Assembly (NCBI RefSeq): GCF_900116045.1
Contig: NZ_LT630450.1
Location: 341,501 to 405,500, forward strand
Reading direction: 5' to 3'
DNA from: Desulfovibrio piger
GTDB lineage: Bacteria > Desulfobacterota > Desulfovibrionia > Desulfovibrionales > Desulfovibrionaceae
Length of the DNA stretch: 64,000 nucleotides
In this document: positions 31,561 to 40,467 of the stretch, piece after piece
Layout of the letters: the number at the start of each line of letters is the position of its first letter
Numbering within the stretch: the stretch's first letter is position 1
Notes under the pieces: model-generated
Seen by the model: the letters and a program-made list of their open reading frames with translations, nothing else
Databases searched by the model: none
What the model was told of the DNA's origin: nothing
Position numbers and translations under genes: made by a program

Positions 31561-31602
31561 GCCAAGGGGAGCCAGACTGTCGGCATATGCGGAGGTAAGC
31601 AT

Positions 31603-31842
31603 ATGAGCGACAATGACAGGATACTGTGCCAGGTACTGGAGCAGCAGCTTTCGCTGCGTCTGCGGGAGGCTTGCCGGGGCGTGCTGCTGCATGTTTTGCC
31701 TGCCCCCCTGCGGGGCCTGCTGTATATCGCCCAGCGCAGCAGTGCTGCGGGCTATGCCCGGCTGTGGACGGGTGTCCGCGCAGGATGCCGCAGGCAACTG
31801 CCCCGAAGGGCGGGTCGCCTGCGGCAGGAAGGGGCCCTGTGA
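31603..31842 (+). CDS. Small hypothetical protein
   Basis: 79 residues, not recognised. It is supported by a strong GGAGGT SD eight bases upstream of the ATG, good third-position GC bias, and the palindrome just upstream. The N-terminal half is leucine-rich and helical (DNDRILCQVLEQQLSLRLREACRGVLLHVLPAPLRGLLYIAQ). The C-terminal part is strongly basic (about residues 58-75), which could bind nucleic acid or membrane. It converges on the porin gene. Confidence 0.5.
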   Translation: MSDNDRILCQVLEQQLSLRLREACRGVLLHVLPAPLRGLLYIAQRSSAAGYARLWTGVRAGCRRQLPRRAGRLRQEGAL

Positions 31843-31851
31843 AACGGGCCG

Positions 31852-31881
31852 GTCCGGTGACGGCGGCGACCGGAACCGGAC
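31852..31881. terminator. Inverted repeat between convergent genes, terminator-like
   Basis: GTCCGGT and ACCGGAC form a 7-bp inverted repeat with a 16-base loop between the convergent small gene and porin gene. No T-run follows on either strand. Confidence 0.25.
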
Positions 31882-31896
31882 TGCGCCTTCCGGGAG

Positions 31897-33441
31897 CTAG
31901 AACTTGTAGATGAAGCTCATGTTGACGTTCCAGGCATCCTCGATGCTGTTGGCGCGGTGCCAGCTGCCGTCCTTGCTGAAACCGCCCCAGACACGGGACG
32001 ACTGGTCCAGCCAGAGGGCTATATAATTGGCTTCCACCAGCAGGCGCAGGTTGTCATAGATCTGGTAGGAACTCATGATGCCGAATTCCGCAGCATAGTC
32101 CCGTTGCGTCAGGTAGATGCCGCCGTTGGTGTTGACGTTGTTGAAATCCGAAGCCGTGCCGTACAGGCTGCGGCCCGCATGACCGGGGACGTCCAGCTCT
32201 CCCTTGATGTAGCGGGCCATCCTGGGGGCGTTGGTCCCGTTATAGAAGTTGACACGGATGGTGTGGCTGAGCTTGTCGATGAAGCTCAGGTCCCTGATGC
32301 GCGCACCAAAGCCCCATGTGCCGGCCAGGGTATAGCCCAGCACGGCATCGCGGCCGATGGTCCAGGTCCCGAGCGTCCCGAAGCCGGAAAATCCGCTGGT
32401 GCATTCGTTGTTGTAATCGAAGGACGGCAGCCGCTCGGAACCGTTCGTCGGATCGTCGTCATCACCGCTGCTGTACCAGGCATAGATGCCGGGCGTGCCC
32501 CAGGCCAGCCGGTACTCGGCCAGCAGAGAGGCATACCAGCCGCTGCGGTCCAGGGCCTCCTCACCGGAGTTGAAGCTGCCGTAGTTGACGCTCCAGGCCA
32601 GGCGGAAGGGATCGGCAGCCGTGATCTCGCCGGTCAGACCTGCCCAGAACGCCGTTCCGTAGGCATTGGCCGAGGTCCCGTCCGCCTTGCGGGCGGGCAG
32701 GGCATACCACGAAGGCCCCATGCCCGAACCGTAGCCGCTGCCATAGTAATCATCGCCGGAGCGGAAGGCATTGGTGCCCACCATGCCCAGCATGGCCCAG
32801 GGGGTCAGGCGTACCCCTTCGAAGGTCAGGGGCAGCAGCAGGCCGAACACGTCCACGTTGTCCAGGTAGCGGTTCGTCCCGTCTGTCCCGCCGCTCCAGT
32901 TGTCATTGAACGGCCGTGCCCAGAACGCCGTCACAGCGGCATGGTCACCGAGAGGGGCGGAGACGTTGATGCCTGCCACGTCGGCATCGAAGACCTGCGA
33001 AGCCTCGGAGGCGTAGTCCGGCAGGAAGATGCGCTGGATGCCCATGCGGGTCTTGACGGCCGTACCGGGGACGACCCAGTCCAGATAACTGTGCTTTATC
33101 TTGACGATGTTCCCGTCGGCACCCAGAGCGCCGCCCTTGGCGGAGCGGCCCCAGGTGGCGGCACCGATCTCGAAATAGACTGTCCCCGAAAGGCTTTCCG
33201 AAGCGATGGCCTCCAGCTGCAGGCGGACACGTGTCTTGGCCTCGAATTCATCCTCTCCCCAGCGTCCCCAGCCGGTCACATGATGGCCGTTACGGTCATT
33301 TTTGACGAAATTCCCCCCTCCGCCGTATTCGAGCATATTGATCCATACGCCCCTGGCCTTGAAGTCCACGGCCTGGCCCTGCTGCGCTCCCCCCAGAAGC
33401 AGACCGGCCGCAAGAAAAAGGATGGCCAGATGTTTTTTCAT
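31897..33441 (-). CDS. Outer-membrane homotrimeric porin (Desulfovibrio type)
   Basis: 514 residues. A signal peptide (MKKHLAILFLAAGLLLGGAQQGQA) precedes a beta-barrel rich in aromatic and glycine residues (VDFKARGVWINMLEYGGGGNF at the mature start). It ends in Phe (MSFIYKF), the usual C-terminal signal for outer-membrane insertion. The ATG at 33441 lies eight bases after AAGGAG; a GTG nine bases upstream abuts the SD and was rejected. It lies 27 bases after a LysR regulator, and that pair follows the nik-type import operon in the same direction, suggesting a shared solute, though this is inferred. Confidence 0.9.
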   Translation of the reverse strand: MKKHLAILFLAAGLLLGGAQQGQAVDFKARGVWINMLEYGGGGNFVKNDRNGHHVTGWGRWGEDEFEAKTRVRLQLEAIASESLSGTVYFEIGAATWGRSAKGGALGADGNIVKIKHSYLDWVVPGTAVKTRMGIQRIFLPDYASEASQVFDADVAGINVSAPLGDHAAVTAFWARPFNDNWSGGTDGTNRYLDNVDVFGLLLPLTFEGVRLTPWAMLGMVGTNAFRSGDDYYGSGYGSGMGPSWYALPARKADGTSANAYGTAFWAGLTGEITAADPFRLAWSVNYGSFNSGEEALDRSGWYASLLAEYRLAWGTPGIYAWYSSGDDDDPTNGSERLPSFDYNNECTSGFSGFGTLGTWTIGRDAVLGYTLAGTWGFGARIRDLSFIDKLSHTIRVNFYNGTNAPRMARYIKGELDVPGHAGRSLYGTASDFNNVNTNGGIYLTQRDYAAEFGIMSSYQIYDNLRLLVEANYIALWLDQSSRVWGGFSKDGSWHRANSIEDAWNVNMSFIYKF

Positions 33442-33468
33442 GTTCCTCACTCCTTTGACAATGGGTTG

Positions 33469-34401
33469 TCATGCTGTTTTGCCGTTTTGGGGATCGCAAA
33501 GATATTTCCTGACCAGGTCAAGGAAGATTTCGTATTCCCTGGAAAGGACCGTGTTGCGTTTTTTGATATAGCCAAAAGAAAGGCATTTCCCGCAACCGTC
33601 TATGGGGATGTCCCGTATGGCATACTTCCTGAAAGAATCATTCATCAGACGGATGCCGAAGCTGCAGATGTCCGTGTGCAGCAGCATCTCGATGATCTGG
33701 TTGTCGCTGTTGGTGGAGAAAAGGCTTTTGAAGTCGGCTGCCTTGGCCATGCCGACGCTGATCCTGTCCAGATGATGCTCTATGGAGAAGAAGTCATTGA
33801 CAGGCTGGATGAAGCTGTTGTCATCAAGATCCGCGAAACTGATGCTTTTGCGGTCATACAGGGGATTTTTGGGACCGACATAGATGCAGGGCTCGTGCTG
33901 CGAGATCTCGATGAACTCGATGTCCTTGTGGGCAAGGACATGGGAGAAGCATTTCTGCTGGTCCCTGGAAAAGTAGACGATGCCGATATCGGAAATGCCG
34001 GTATGGACATTGTCCACGATATCCTCCACCGTCCCTTCCAGAAATGACATCTTGTATTCATCATGGTTTATGGTGTTGTACAAAAAGCAGAACAGCCGTG
34101 AGATCATGGTGGATGGATAGCAGGATATGTTGATCTTCTTGTATTTTTTCTGCCGTCCCATCTGCTTCATGAGGCGGACGTTCTGCAGCACGGTGTGGGC
34201 CTGGCCGTAGAATTCCCTGCCCGCCTCCGTCAGGGAAACACCGCGGTTGGAGCGGACGAACAGCGTGACCCCCAGCTCTTCTTCCAGCATGCTGATATTT
34301 TTGCTCACGCTGGATTGCGAGGTGTACAGGGTCTCGGCGGCACGCCGTGTGCTGCCGAAATCCGCCGTGGTGACAAAGTGTTCGAGTTGGCGCAGTTCCA
34401 T
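33469..34401 (-). CDS. LysR-family transcriptional regulator
   Basis: 310 residues from ATG 34401 (MELRQLEHFVTTADFGSTRRAAETLYTSQSSVSKNISMLEEELGVTLFVRSNRGVSLTEAGREF), a classic LysR winged HTH. A periplasmic-binding-like effector domain follows (about 90-300). The SD is weak. Base composition is visibly nearer 50% GC than the surrounding mid-60s, and codons are less biased, pointing to later acquisition. It lies between the amidohydrolase and porin genes, all on the minus strand, so it may control the porin or the nik-mate-M14 genes. Confidence 0.92.
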   Translation of the reverse strand: MELRQLEHFVTTADFGSTRRAAETLYTSQSSVSKNISMLEEELGVTLFVRSNRGVSLTEAGREFYGQAHTVLQNVRLMKQMGRQKKYKKINISCYPSTMISRLFCFLYNTINHDEYKMSFLEGTVEDIVDNVHTGISDIGIVYFSRDQQKCFSHVLAHKDIEFIEISQHEPCIYVGPKNPLYDRKSISFADLDDNSFIQPVNDFFSIEHHLDRISVGMAKAADFKSLFSTNSDNQIIEMLLHTDICSFGIRLMNDSFRKYAIRDIPIDGCGKCLSFGYIKKRNTVLSREYEIFLDLVRKYLCDPQNGKTA

Positions 34402-34578
34402 GCTGGTGCCTGCCGGAAGGGCGTGTAGGGTGTGTGGAAAGGGCGGCCTGCCCGGGCAGGGAGGCGCCGGCAACGTTTTTTCGTGCCGCTGGCAGGGCTG
34501 CGGCGGGGCATGCCGCATGCCCGTGGCCTGCCCTCCCGGAGCGCGGGCGCCGTCCGGGAAAGCGGGCATGGGGGCATG

Positions 34579-34597
34579 GGCCGGGAAGCTCCCGGCC
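34579..34597 (-). terminator. Hairpin at the end of the M14 gene
   Basis: GGCCGGGA and TCCCGGCC form a perfect 8-bp stem with a 3-base loop, overlapping the stop codon of the amidohydrolase gene. No T-run follows, so termination is uncertain. The 180 bases up to the LysR start hold nothing else clear. Confidence 0.35.
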
Positions 34598-35532
34598 TAG
34601 CCGTAAGCCACCAGGGGCGTACCGGCCTTCACGGCCAGCGAGACCGTTATGTACAGGACGATGCCGTCCTTTTCGGCCCGGTAGCAGTCGATGACACGCC
34701 CGAAGATGTCACATACGGTCCCCAGTGTCTCTCCCCGGCTGACAGGGGCGCCGGGGGTGACGTCCGGGTACCAGCACCCCTGGTCCTTCGCCGTCAGGTA
34801 GACGGCATCGCGGATCTCGCGCTGTTCCCGGTGCGGCAGTCCCGCCAGGGGCGCCAGCAGCTGCAGATGGGCCAGCAGTGCCCGGATGTCCCGCTTGTAG
34901 GCGTCCACCTCGGCCCGGGACCAGACACCGTTGCCGCCCCGTTCGATGAGCAGGGAGGGCACACCGCGCAGGGCGGCGGAGTTGTAGGCCCCTGTGGTGG
35001 CCGACGAGAGGACGCGTACGTCCACATCCAGGACCTGGGCAGCCTCTCTTGCCCTGCTTGTGACCTGCTCCCCGGCCACGCCGGGGATGAAGACGAGGGG
35101 GTGCATGCTTTCGTGCAGGTCCCCGCCGTGCATGTCGACATAGAAATCGGCGTCGTCCTGCAGGCCGGTGATAAGGTGGGCCAGCCGTTCGGCCCGGCTG
35201 CCGTCAGCCCTGCCCGGGAAGACCCGGTTCAGGTTTTTGCCGTCTTCCGCCACGATCTCGGGCAGGCGCTCGGTGAAGCCCGAAGTATTGGCCAGAGGCA
35301 CGATGGTCAGCCGTCCGGCCACGACATCGCCGTCCAGCTCGGAAGCCAGTTCTATGGCTGCCTGTATGCTGCAGTATTCGCACCCGTGCACGCCGGCGGT
35401 GAGCAGCACGCGCGGCCCCGGCCTGTTGCCGTGGATGGTGGTCACGGGCAGGGCAAGGTCACGGTCGCGGAGCAGGGTGGTCGTTTTCCGTCCCGGGGCG
35501 GGCTCCGCCCGTGAAGCTTGATGAAGATCCAT
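34597..35532 (-). CDS. Succinylglutamate desuccinylase/aspartoacylase-family zinc hydrolase (M14-like)
   Basis: 311 residues. The fold of zinc carboxypeptidases, with metal ligands H49 and E52 (GVHGCEY) and H135 (YVDMHGGD), the substrate arginine segment NLNRVFPG (about 101-107), and a likely catalytic Glu in LLIERGGNGVW. Family members hydrolyse N-acyl amino acids or small amides in the cytoplasm. There is no arginine-succinyl pathway nearby. Instead the gene follows a nikABCDE-like importer and a MATE exporter, 26 bases after the latter, so it may process an imported or exported amino-acid-like ligand. The substrate is unknown. Confidence 0.85.
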   Translation of the reverse strand: MDLHQASRAEPAPGRKTTTLLRDRDLALPVTTIHGNRPGPRVLLTAGVHGCEYCSIQAAIELASELDGDVVAGRLTIVPLANTSGFTERLPEIVAEDGKNLNRVFPGRADGSRAERLAHLITGLQDDADFYVDMHGGDLHESMHPLVFIPGVAGEQVTSRAREAAQVLDVDVRVLSSATTGAYNSAALRGVPSLLIERGGNGVWSRAEVDAYKRDIRALLAHLQLLAPLAGLPHREQREIRDAVYLTAKDQGCWYPDVTPGAPVSRGETLGTVCDIFGRVIDCYRAEKDGIVLYITVSLAVKAGTPLVAYG

Positions 35533-35558
35533 GCGGGTCTCCTGTGTCGGGATAAGGT

Positions 35559-36920
35559 TCAGCGGAGGGCCGCGCTGTCATGCCTGAAAAAAGGCGCGTT
35601 GCGCAGCCGGGGCCAGTAGCGCAGCAGGAAGAACGACCTGCCGGCGTAAAAGATCAGGTACGCGCCCCACAGGCCGTGGTTGCCCCAGAAAGGGACAAAC
35701 GCCAGCCAGGCCAGGCCGAACGCCGCAAGGGCCTGCAGGGTGGAGAGGAAGACCGGGCGGGTCAGGCTGCTGCCCGTGAACAGGCCATAATAGGTCAGGC
35801 CCAGGGCCGCGCATGCCGGGAAGCATATGCCCCAGTCCGCGTACCGTCCCGCGGCTGCCAGGACTTCCGGCAGGTCGGTGAACAGACGCAGCAGGGACGC
35901 GTGCCCCAGGGCATAGACTAGGGTCATGCCCAGCAGGAGCGCCAGGGACCAGCGCAGGGTATGGCGCCGCGTCCTTTCCAGCATGGCGGCACAGCCCTGT
36001 CCGGCGGCCTTGCCGGCAAACACGCTCGATGTATTGGCGATCCCCTCGAAAACATAGGAGAATATCAGCATGATCTGGAGGATGACGGCATTGGCCGAGA
36101 TGGTCAGGGTCCCGAAAGACGCCGTGGTGATCATGAAGATGTTGGTCTGGGCCAGCAGGCAGACCGTACGCAGGAACAGATGGCCGTTGACCCGTGCCAT
36201 GCGCAGCATTTCCCCCGCATGCACAAGGCTGGGGAGCGGCGCGGGGAGGGGGGGCAGGGCCCTGCGCATGGCGGCCAGCCCGGTGATGGTGGAGAACAGG
36301 CAGGCCAGCACCGATGCCGCGGCCACCCCCGGCACCCCCCAGCCGAACAGACTCACGAACAGCAGGTCGAGCAGCATGTTGACCGCATTGCCGCCTATCT
36401 GCATGAACAGGGAGGCCCTGATGCGGGCCTGCCCCATGAGCCATCCCAGTATGGCGTAGTTCAGCAGCGTGAGGGGAGCCGTCCAGATCAGGATATCGTA
36501 ATAGGTTCCGGCTACTTCTCCGGCGGCCGGATCAAGGCGCAACAGGAGCATGGCACCGGCAAGGATGGCATCCCGGCACAGGAGGATGCCGGTGCCCAGC
36601 AGCAGGGCCATGATGCCCGGCAGAAGAAAGGCCTTCCAGGCGGCCTCCGTATCCCCGGTGGCCAGGGCCTGCGCGCTGAACCCCGTGGAGCCCACGCGCA
36701 GGAAGCCCAGCAGCCAGTACAGGGTGTTGAAGATGACCGCCCCCACGGCCACTCCCGCGATATAGGCGGGGTCGGAAAGGCGCCCCATGACGGCCGTATC
36801 CACGGCGCCGATGAGCGGTTGCGTCACCGTGGAAAGGATGAAGGGCAGCAGCATGGCCGCATATTCCTTGCGGGAAGGGCCTGGCACGGTGGCGGCCGTC
36901 TGCGCGGGGGCAAAAGGCAC
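35559..36920 (-). CDS. MATE-family multidrug/metabolite exporter
   Basis: 453 residues with 12 predicted helices in two MatE halves (EYAAMLLPFILSTVTQPLIGAVDTAVMGRLSD at the start). It is a cation-coupled exporter of the DinF-like type. A GTG start at 36920 is chosen because AGGAAAGGAG stands seven bases upstream; the frame stays open for 39 more codons into nikE but lacks a signal. It follows nikE by 19 bases. MATE proteins export drugs, siderophores and metabolites; in this operon, export of a metal ligand is an attractive but unproven idea. Confidence 0.88.
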   Translation of the reverse strand: MPFAPAQTAATVPGPSRKEYAAMLLPFILSTVTQPLIGAVDTAVMGRLSDPAYIAGVAVGAVIFNTLYWLLGFLRVGSTGFSAQALATGDTEAAWKAFLLPGIMALLLGTGILLCRDAILAGAMLLLRLDPAAGEVAGTYYDILIWTAPLTLLNYAILGWLMGQARIRASLFMQIGGNAVNMLLDLLFVSLFGWGVPGVAAASVLACLFSTITGLAAMRRALPPLPAPLPSLVHAGEMLRMARVNGHLFLRTVCLLAQTNIFMITTASFGTLTISANAVILQIMLIFSYVFEGIANTSSVFAGKAAGQGCAAMLERTRRHTLRWSLALLLGMTLVYALGHASLLRLFTDLPEVLAAAGRYADWGICFPACAALGLTYYGLFTGSSLTRPVFLSTLQALAAFGLAWLAFVPFWGNHGLWGAYLIFYAGRSFFLLRYWPRLRNAPFFRHDSAALR

Positions 36921-36939
36921 GGAGTCGCTCCTTTCCTGC

Positions 36940-37794
36940 TCAGGCGATGGCCGCGTAACGTTCCTGTCCGGTGCGGGCCGTACCGCTGCCGTGTTCCACA
37001 CCGATGCCCATGACGGACTCCAGCAGCTTGCGGGCATAGTCGTTGCGGATCATGGCGATGCGGCGGATATCGTCCACCTGTTCCACGATGGTGCCGTCAT
37101 TGATGAAGACGACCCGGTCGCACAGATAGGTGATGCTGGTCAGGTCATGGGTGATGAACAGGTAGGAAAGGCCCAGATCCCGGCGCAGGCCGATGAGCAG
37201 ATCCATGATCTGTACCTGGGTGGAGGCGTCCAGCGAGCTGATGGCCTCGTCCAGAAGGAGGATGCGCGGCCGGATGGCCAGGGCCCGGGCGATGCATACG
37301 CGCTGCAACTGCCCCCCGCTCAGTTCATGGGGATAGCGTGAGATGAAGGCGGCCGGCAGCCCCACCTGCTCCAGCAGTTCGCAGGTCCGGGCGCGGCGAT
37401 CCATGCGCCGGCCCGTGCCGCGCTCCAGGGCCCGCAGGGATTCTCCGATGATGTGCTCTACCCGGAAGCGGGGATTGGCCGAAGAGGTATAGTCCTGAAA
37501 GACCACGGAAAGGCTGTGATGCAGGGTGGACGCCTCGCGGGCGGAACGTCTGGCGTACAGATCAAGGCCGTCGATGCGCACCGTGCCCCGCTCCGGTCTG
37601 AGCAGCCCGGCGAGCACACGTCCCAGAGTGCTCTTGCCGCTGCCCGATTCGCCGATGATGCCCAGGCATTCCCCCTCGCGGAGGCTCAGGGATATGCCGC
37701 GCAAGACCTGCTGCCGTTCCCGGCCGAACAGGCTTTTCTGGTTCTCTTTTTTGAAGGAGACATGGATGCCGTCTGCGTGGAGCAGTGTGTTCAT
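36940..37794 (-). CDS. nikE: Nickel/oligopeptide-type ABC transporter ATPase (NikE-like)
   Basis: 284 residues. Walker A GESGSGKSTLGRVLAGL, signature ELSGGQLQRVCIARAL, Walker B ILLLDEAISSLD and the H-loop FITHDLT are all intact. It energises the NikBC permease from the cytoplasm. Its ATG overlaps the nikD stop by four bases. The ATPase family alone cannot separate nickel from peptide importers; the call rests on NikA and NikB similarity in the same operon. Confidence 0.85.
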   Translation of the reverse strand: MNTLLHADGIHVSFKKENQKSLFGRERQQVLRGISLSLREGECLGIIGESGSGKSTLGRVLAGLLRPERGTVRIDGLDLYARRSAREASTLHHSLSVVFQDYTSSANPRFRVEHIIGESLRALERGTGRRMDRRARTCELLEQVGLPAAFISRYPHELSGGQLQRVCIARALAIRPRILLLDEAISSLDASTQVQIMDLLIGLRRDLGLSYLFITHDLTSITYLCDRVVFINDGTIVEQVDDIRRIAMIRNDYARKLLESVMGIGVEHGSGTARTGQERYAAIA

Positions 37795-38627
37795 GCGGGT
37801 ATCCTCCCCGGGACAGGGGCGTGCAGCGCATCCAGAAAGCGGTGCATGACGGCCCTGTGCTGTTTGATGAGGTGTCGGGTATAGGTGTCCGTGGCGTTGT
37901 CGAAGATCTCCTGCGCCGTACCGCTTTCCACCGCCTTGCCGTCATGCATGACGATGACCTTGTCAGCGATGAGCGACAGCACGCCGAGATCGTGCGAGAT
38001 GAAGATCATGGAGACTTCCCCCCGCCGCTTGATACGCAGAAATTCCTGCATGATGGCGTACTGGCTGATGGAGTCGATGGCTGTGGTGGGTTCGTCGGCG
38101 ATGATTAGCGAAGGCTGCATGCAGATGGCCAGTCCGATCATGACGCGCTGCAGCATGCCGCCCGAAAGCTGGTGCGGATACTTGCGCAACACGTCCGCGG
38201 GGTCGTGGATGCGCATCAGGCGGAGGATGGCCTCCATCCTTTTTTGCAGGGCCCTGCCGTTCAGGGCGGTGTGCTCCTGCAGGGTCTCGGCCATCTGCTC
38301 CCCGATGCGGTACAGGGGATCGAAGCAGGACATGGGATTTTGCAGGACCATGCTGATCTTGCCCCCCCGCAGGCGGCGCAGCTGTTCCGCTGTCTGGCTC
38401 AGCAGGGGCCTGCCCTCGAAGCGGGAACTGCCGGTGACCTGGAAGTTGTCGTCCAGCAGGCCCAGCAGGGCCTTGCAGGTCATGCTCTTGCCGCTGCCCG
38501 ATTCTCCCAGGATGCCCAGGCATTCGCCCCTGGCCACGGAAAAGGAGACCCGGTCCACCAGCTGCACCAGACGTTTTCCCTGCCGGAAATGCACGGACAG
38601 GTCCCTGACGGTGAGGATGGCATTCAT
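37791..38627 (-). CDS. nikD: Nickel/oligopeptide-type ABC transporter ATPase (NikD-like)
   Basis: 278 residues. Walker A GESGSGKSMTCKALLGL, signature QLSGGMLQRVMIGLAI, Walker B LIIADEPTTAID and FISHDLG are present, with the longer C-terminal extension of Opp/Dpp/Nik ATPases. It pairs with NikE as the asymmetric ATPase dimer. Four-base ATGA overlaps join it to both nikC and nikE. Confidence 0.85.
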   Translation of the reverse strand: MNAILTVRDLSVHFRQGKRLVQLVDRVSFSVARGECLGILGESGSGKSMTCKALLGLLDDNFQVTGSSRFEGRPLLSQTAEQLRRLRGGKISMVLQNPMSCFDPLYRIGEQMAETLQEHTALNGRALQKRMEAILRLMRIHDPADVLRKYPHQLSGGMLQRVMIGLAICMQPSLIIADEPTTAIDSISQYAIMQEFLRIKRRGEVSMIFISHDLGVLSLIADKVIVMHDGKAVESGTAQEIFDNATDTYTRHLIKQHRAVMHRFLDALHAPVPGRIPA

Positions 38628-39448
38628 TGGCGCACCGCCTTGGGATCAAGGGCATCGCGCAGGCAGTCGCCCAGCATGTTGAAGGCCCCTACCAGCACCA
38701 CCACGGCGATACCGGGGACGATCATCTGTTCGGGATTGGAGACCATGACGTTCTTGGCCTCGTTGAGCATGGCACCCCATTCGGGCACGGGGGCCTGGAC
38801 GCCCAGCCCGAGGAAGGAGAGGGTGGAGATGTTGAGGATGGCCCAGCCCGTATCCAGCGAGGCCAGCACGGCCAGTTCCGCGGCGATGCAGGGCAGCATG
38901 TGCCGCGTGAGGATGTAGAAGTTCCCCGAGCCGATGCTGCGGGAGAAGAGCACGAAGTTCATGCCCGTGTACTTGATGGTGGCGGTGCGGATCATGCGGG
39001 CGTACCAGGCCCATTTGATGAAGATGCTGGCAATGACCACGTTGCGGATGTCCACGCCCAGCAGGGCGACCACGGCCAGGATGATGATCTGGCTGGGGAA
39101 GGAGAGCATGACGTCCACCACGCGCATGATGACCTCGTCCACCGTGCCGCGGAAGTAGCCGGCGGTGATGCCCATGATCACGCCCAGCCCGATGGTGCCC
39201 AGCATGGTCAGCAGGGAAAGGAAAAGCGTGGGCCGTATGCCGAAGAGCATGCGCGAGAACACGCAGCGTCCCAGATGATCCGTGCCCAGGGGATAGTGCC
39301 AGGAAGGGCTGTCGAATTTGTTGAGGATGTCGTTGGCGTAGGGATCGTTGGGTGCCACCCACGGGGCAAAGATGCCCAGCAGGGCCGTGACCAGGACGAT
39401 CCCCATGCACAGCAGCGCCATGGGATTCTTGAAAAGTTGTTGCAACAT
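38624..39448 (-). CDS. nikC: ABC transporter permease (NikC-like)
   Basis: 274 residues with six predicted helices and the EAA-type loop (NISTLSFLGLGVQAPVPEWGAMLNEAKNVM), which matches the NikC/DppC subgroup closely. The N-terminal ALLGIFAPWVAPNDPYANDI is the usual OppC_N region. It forms the inner-membrane channel with NikB. The ATG directly abuts the nikB stop (TAA-ATG), so translation is coupled. Confidence 0.87.
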   Translation of the reverse strand: MLQQLFKNPMALLCMGIVLVTALLGIFAPWVAPNDPYANDILNKFDSPSWHYPLGTDHLGRCVFSRMLFGIRPTLFLSLLTMLGTIGLGVIMGITAGYFRGTVDEVIMRVVDVMLSFPSQIIILAVVALLGVDIRNVVIASIFIKWAWYARMIRTATIKYTGMNFVLFSRSIGSGNFYILTRHMLPCIAAELAVLASLDTGWAILNISTLSFLGLGVQAPVPEWGAMLNEAKNVMVSNPEQMIVPGIAVVVLVGAFNMLGDCLRDALDPKAVRQ

Positions 39449-40390
39449 TTACGCTTTCCTTTCGCGCAGGCGCGGGTCGGCCACATACTGCAGGATGTCG
39501 AAGAACAGGTTGAAGAAGACGAAAAGCACGCCTACCAGCAGCACATAGGCCTGGATGACCGGGTAGTCCCGGTTGAAGATGGAGGCGATGCACAGGCGCC
39601 CCACCCCCGGCCAGGCGAACACGTTCTCCACCACGATGGTACCGGCGATGAGCTGCGGGATGCTCATGCCGATGGCGGTCACGCAGGATTGCAGGGAGTT
39701 CTTCAGGATATGGCGCACAAGGATGCTGCGCTGCTTCAGGCCGCGGGCCCGGGCATAGAGCACATAATCCTCGCGCATGTTTTCCAGCATGTTGTTGCGG
39801 ATCAGGCGGATATAGGTGGAGATATAGCTCAGCGCCACGGTGAAGGCCGGCAGGATGAGGCTGGAAAAGCCGCCGTAGCCGCTGGTGGGCAGCAGGTCCA
39901 GCCTGATGCTGACGATCCAGATGAGCAGCAGGCCCACCCAGTAGACAGGCATGGCCGTGGTGGCAAAGACCACGCCGCGCATGATGCGGTCGAACCACGT
40001 GTCCTTGTAGACGGCGCTCAAAAAACCGATGGGCAGGCTGAGCACGATGACATAGACCAGCGAAAGCCCGGCCAGTTCCAGGGTGGCCGGCAGACAGCGG
40101 CCTATCTCGCCCAGCACCGTCCGCGCAGGGTTGGTGTAGCTCACGCCCAGGTCGAAGTGCAGGCAGTCCCAGAGCCAGTGGGCATAGCGCACCAGAAATG
40201 GCTGATCCAGGCCCAGTTCCGCACGGGTCTGGGCGATGAGTTCTTCCGTGATGATGGGGGTCTGGCGGATGCGCAGGGCCACCTCGGCAGGGTCGGAAGG
40301 GATGAGGTTGATGAAGACGAAGCACAGGAAGGAGATGCCCAGCAGCAGGGGCACGGTGGCCAGCAGGCGCATGATGATGTAGTTTTTCAT
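39449..40390 (-). CDS. nikB: ABC transporter permease (NikB-like)
   Basis: 313 residues, the same length as E. coli NikB. LGLDQPFLVRYAHWLWDCLHFDLGVSY, LPATLELAG and the EAA-region VVENVFAWPGVGRLCIASIFNRDYPVIQAY parallel NikB strikingly. Six membrane helices are predicted. It follows the nikA-like gene by 77 bases and is joined to nikC without a gap. Confidence 0.88.
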   Translation of the reverse strand: MKNYIIMRLLATVPLLLGISFLCFVFINLIPSDPAEVALRIRQTPIITEELIAQTRAELGLDQPFLVRYAHWLWDCLHFDLGVSYTNPARTVLGEIGRCLPATLELAGLSLVYVIVLSLPIGFLSAVYKDTWFDRIMRGVVFATTAMPVYWVGLLLIWIVSIRLDLLPTSGYGGFSSLILPAFTVALSYISTYIRLIRNNMLENMREDYVLYARARGLKQRSILVRHILKNSLQSCVTAIGMSIPQLIAGTIVVENVFAWPGVGRLCIASIFNRDYPVIQAYVLLVGVLFVFFNLFFDILQYVADPRLRERKA

Positions 40391-40467
40391 GAGGCGATCC
40401 GGGCGGGAAGGCAGGGAAGGGCTGGCCTGTGGCGGGATAGCCCTTCCCTGCGGGGACTTGCGTCCCG

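Noticed and set aside
31957..34047. Plus-strand open frame of 696 codons
   Set aside because: Antisense to the porin and LysR genes, both well supported on the minus strand.
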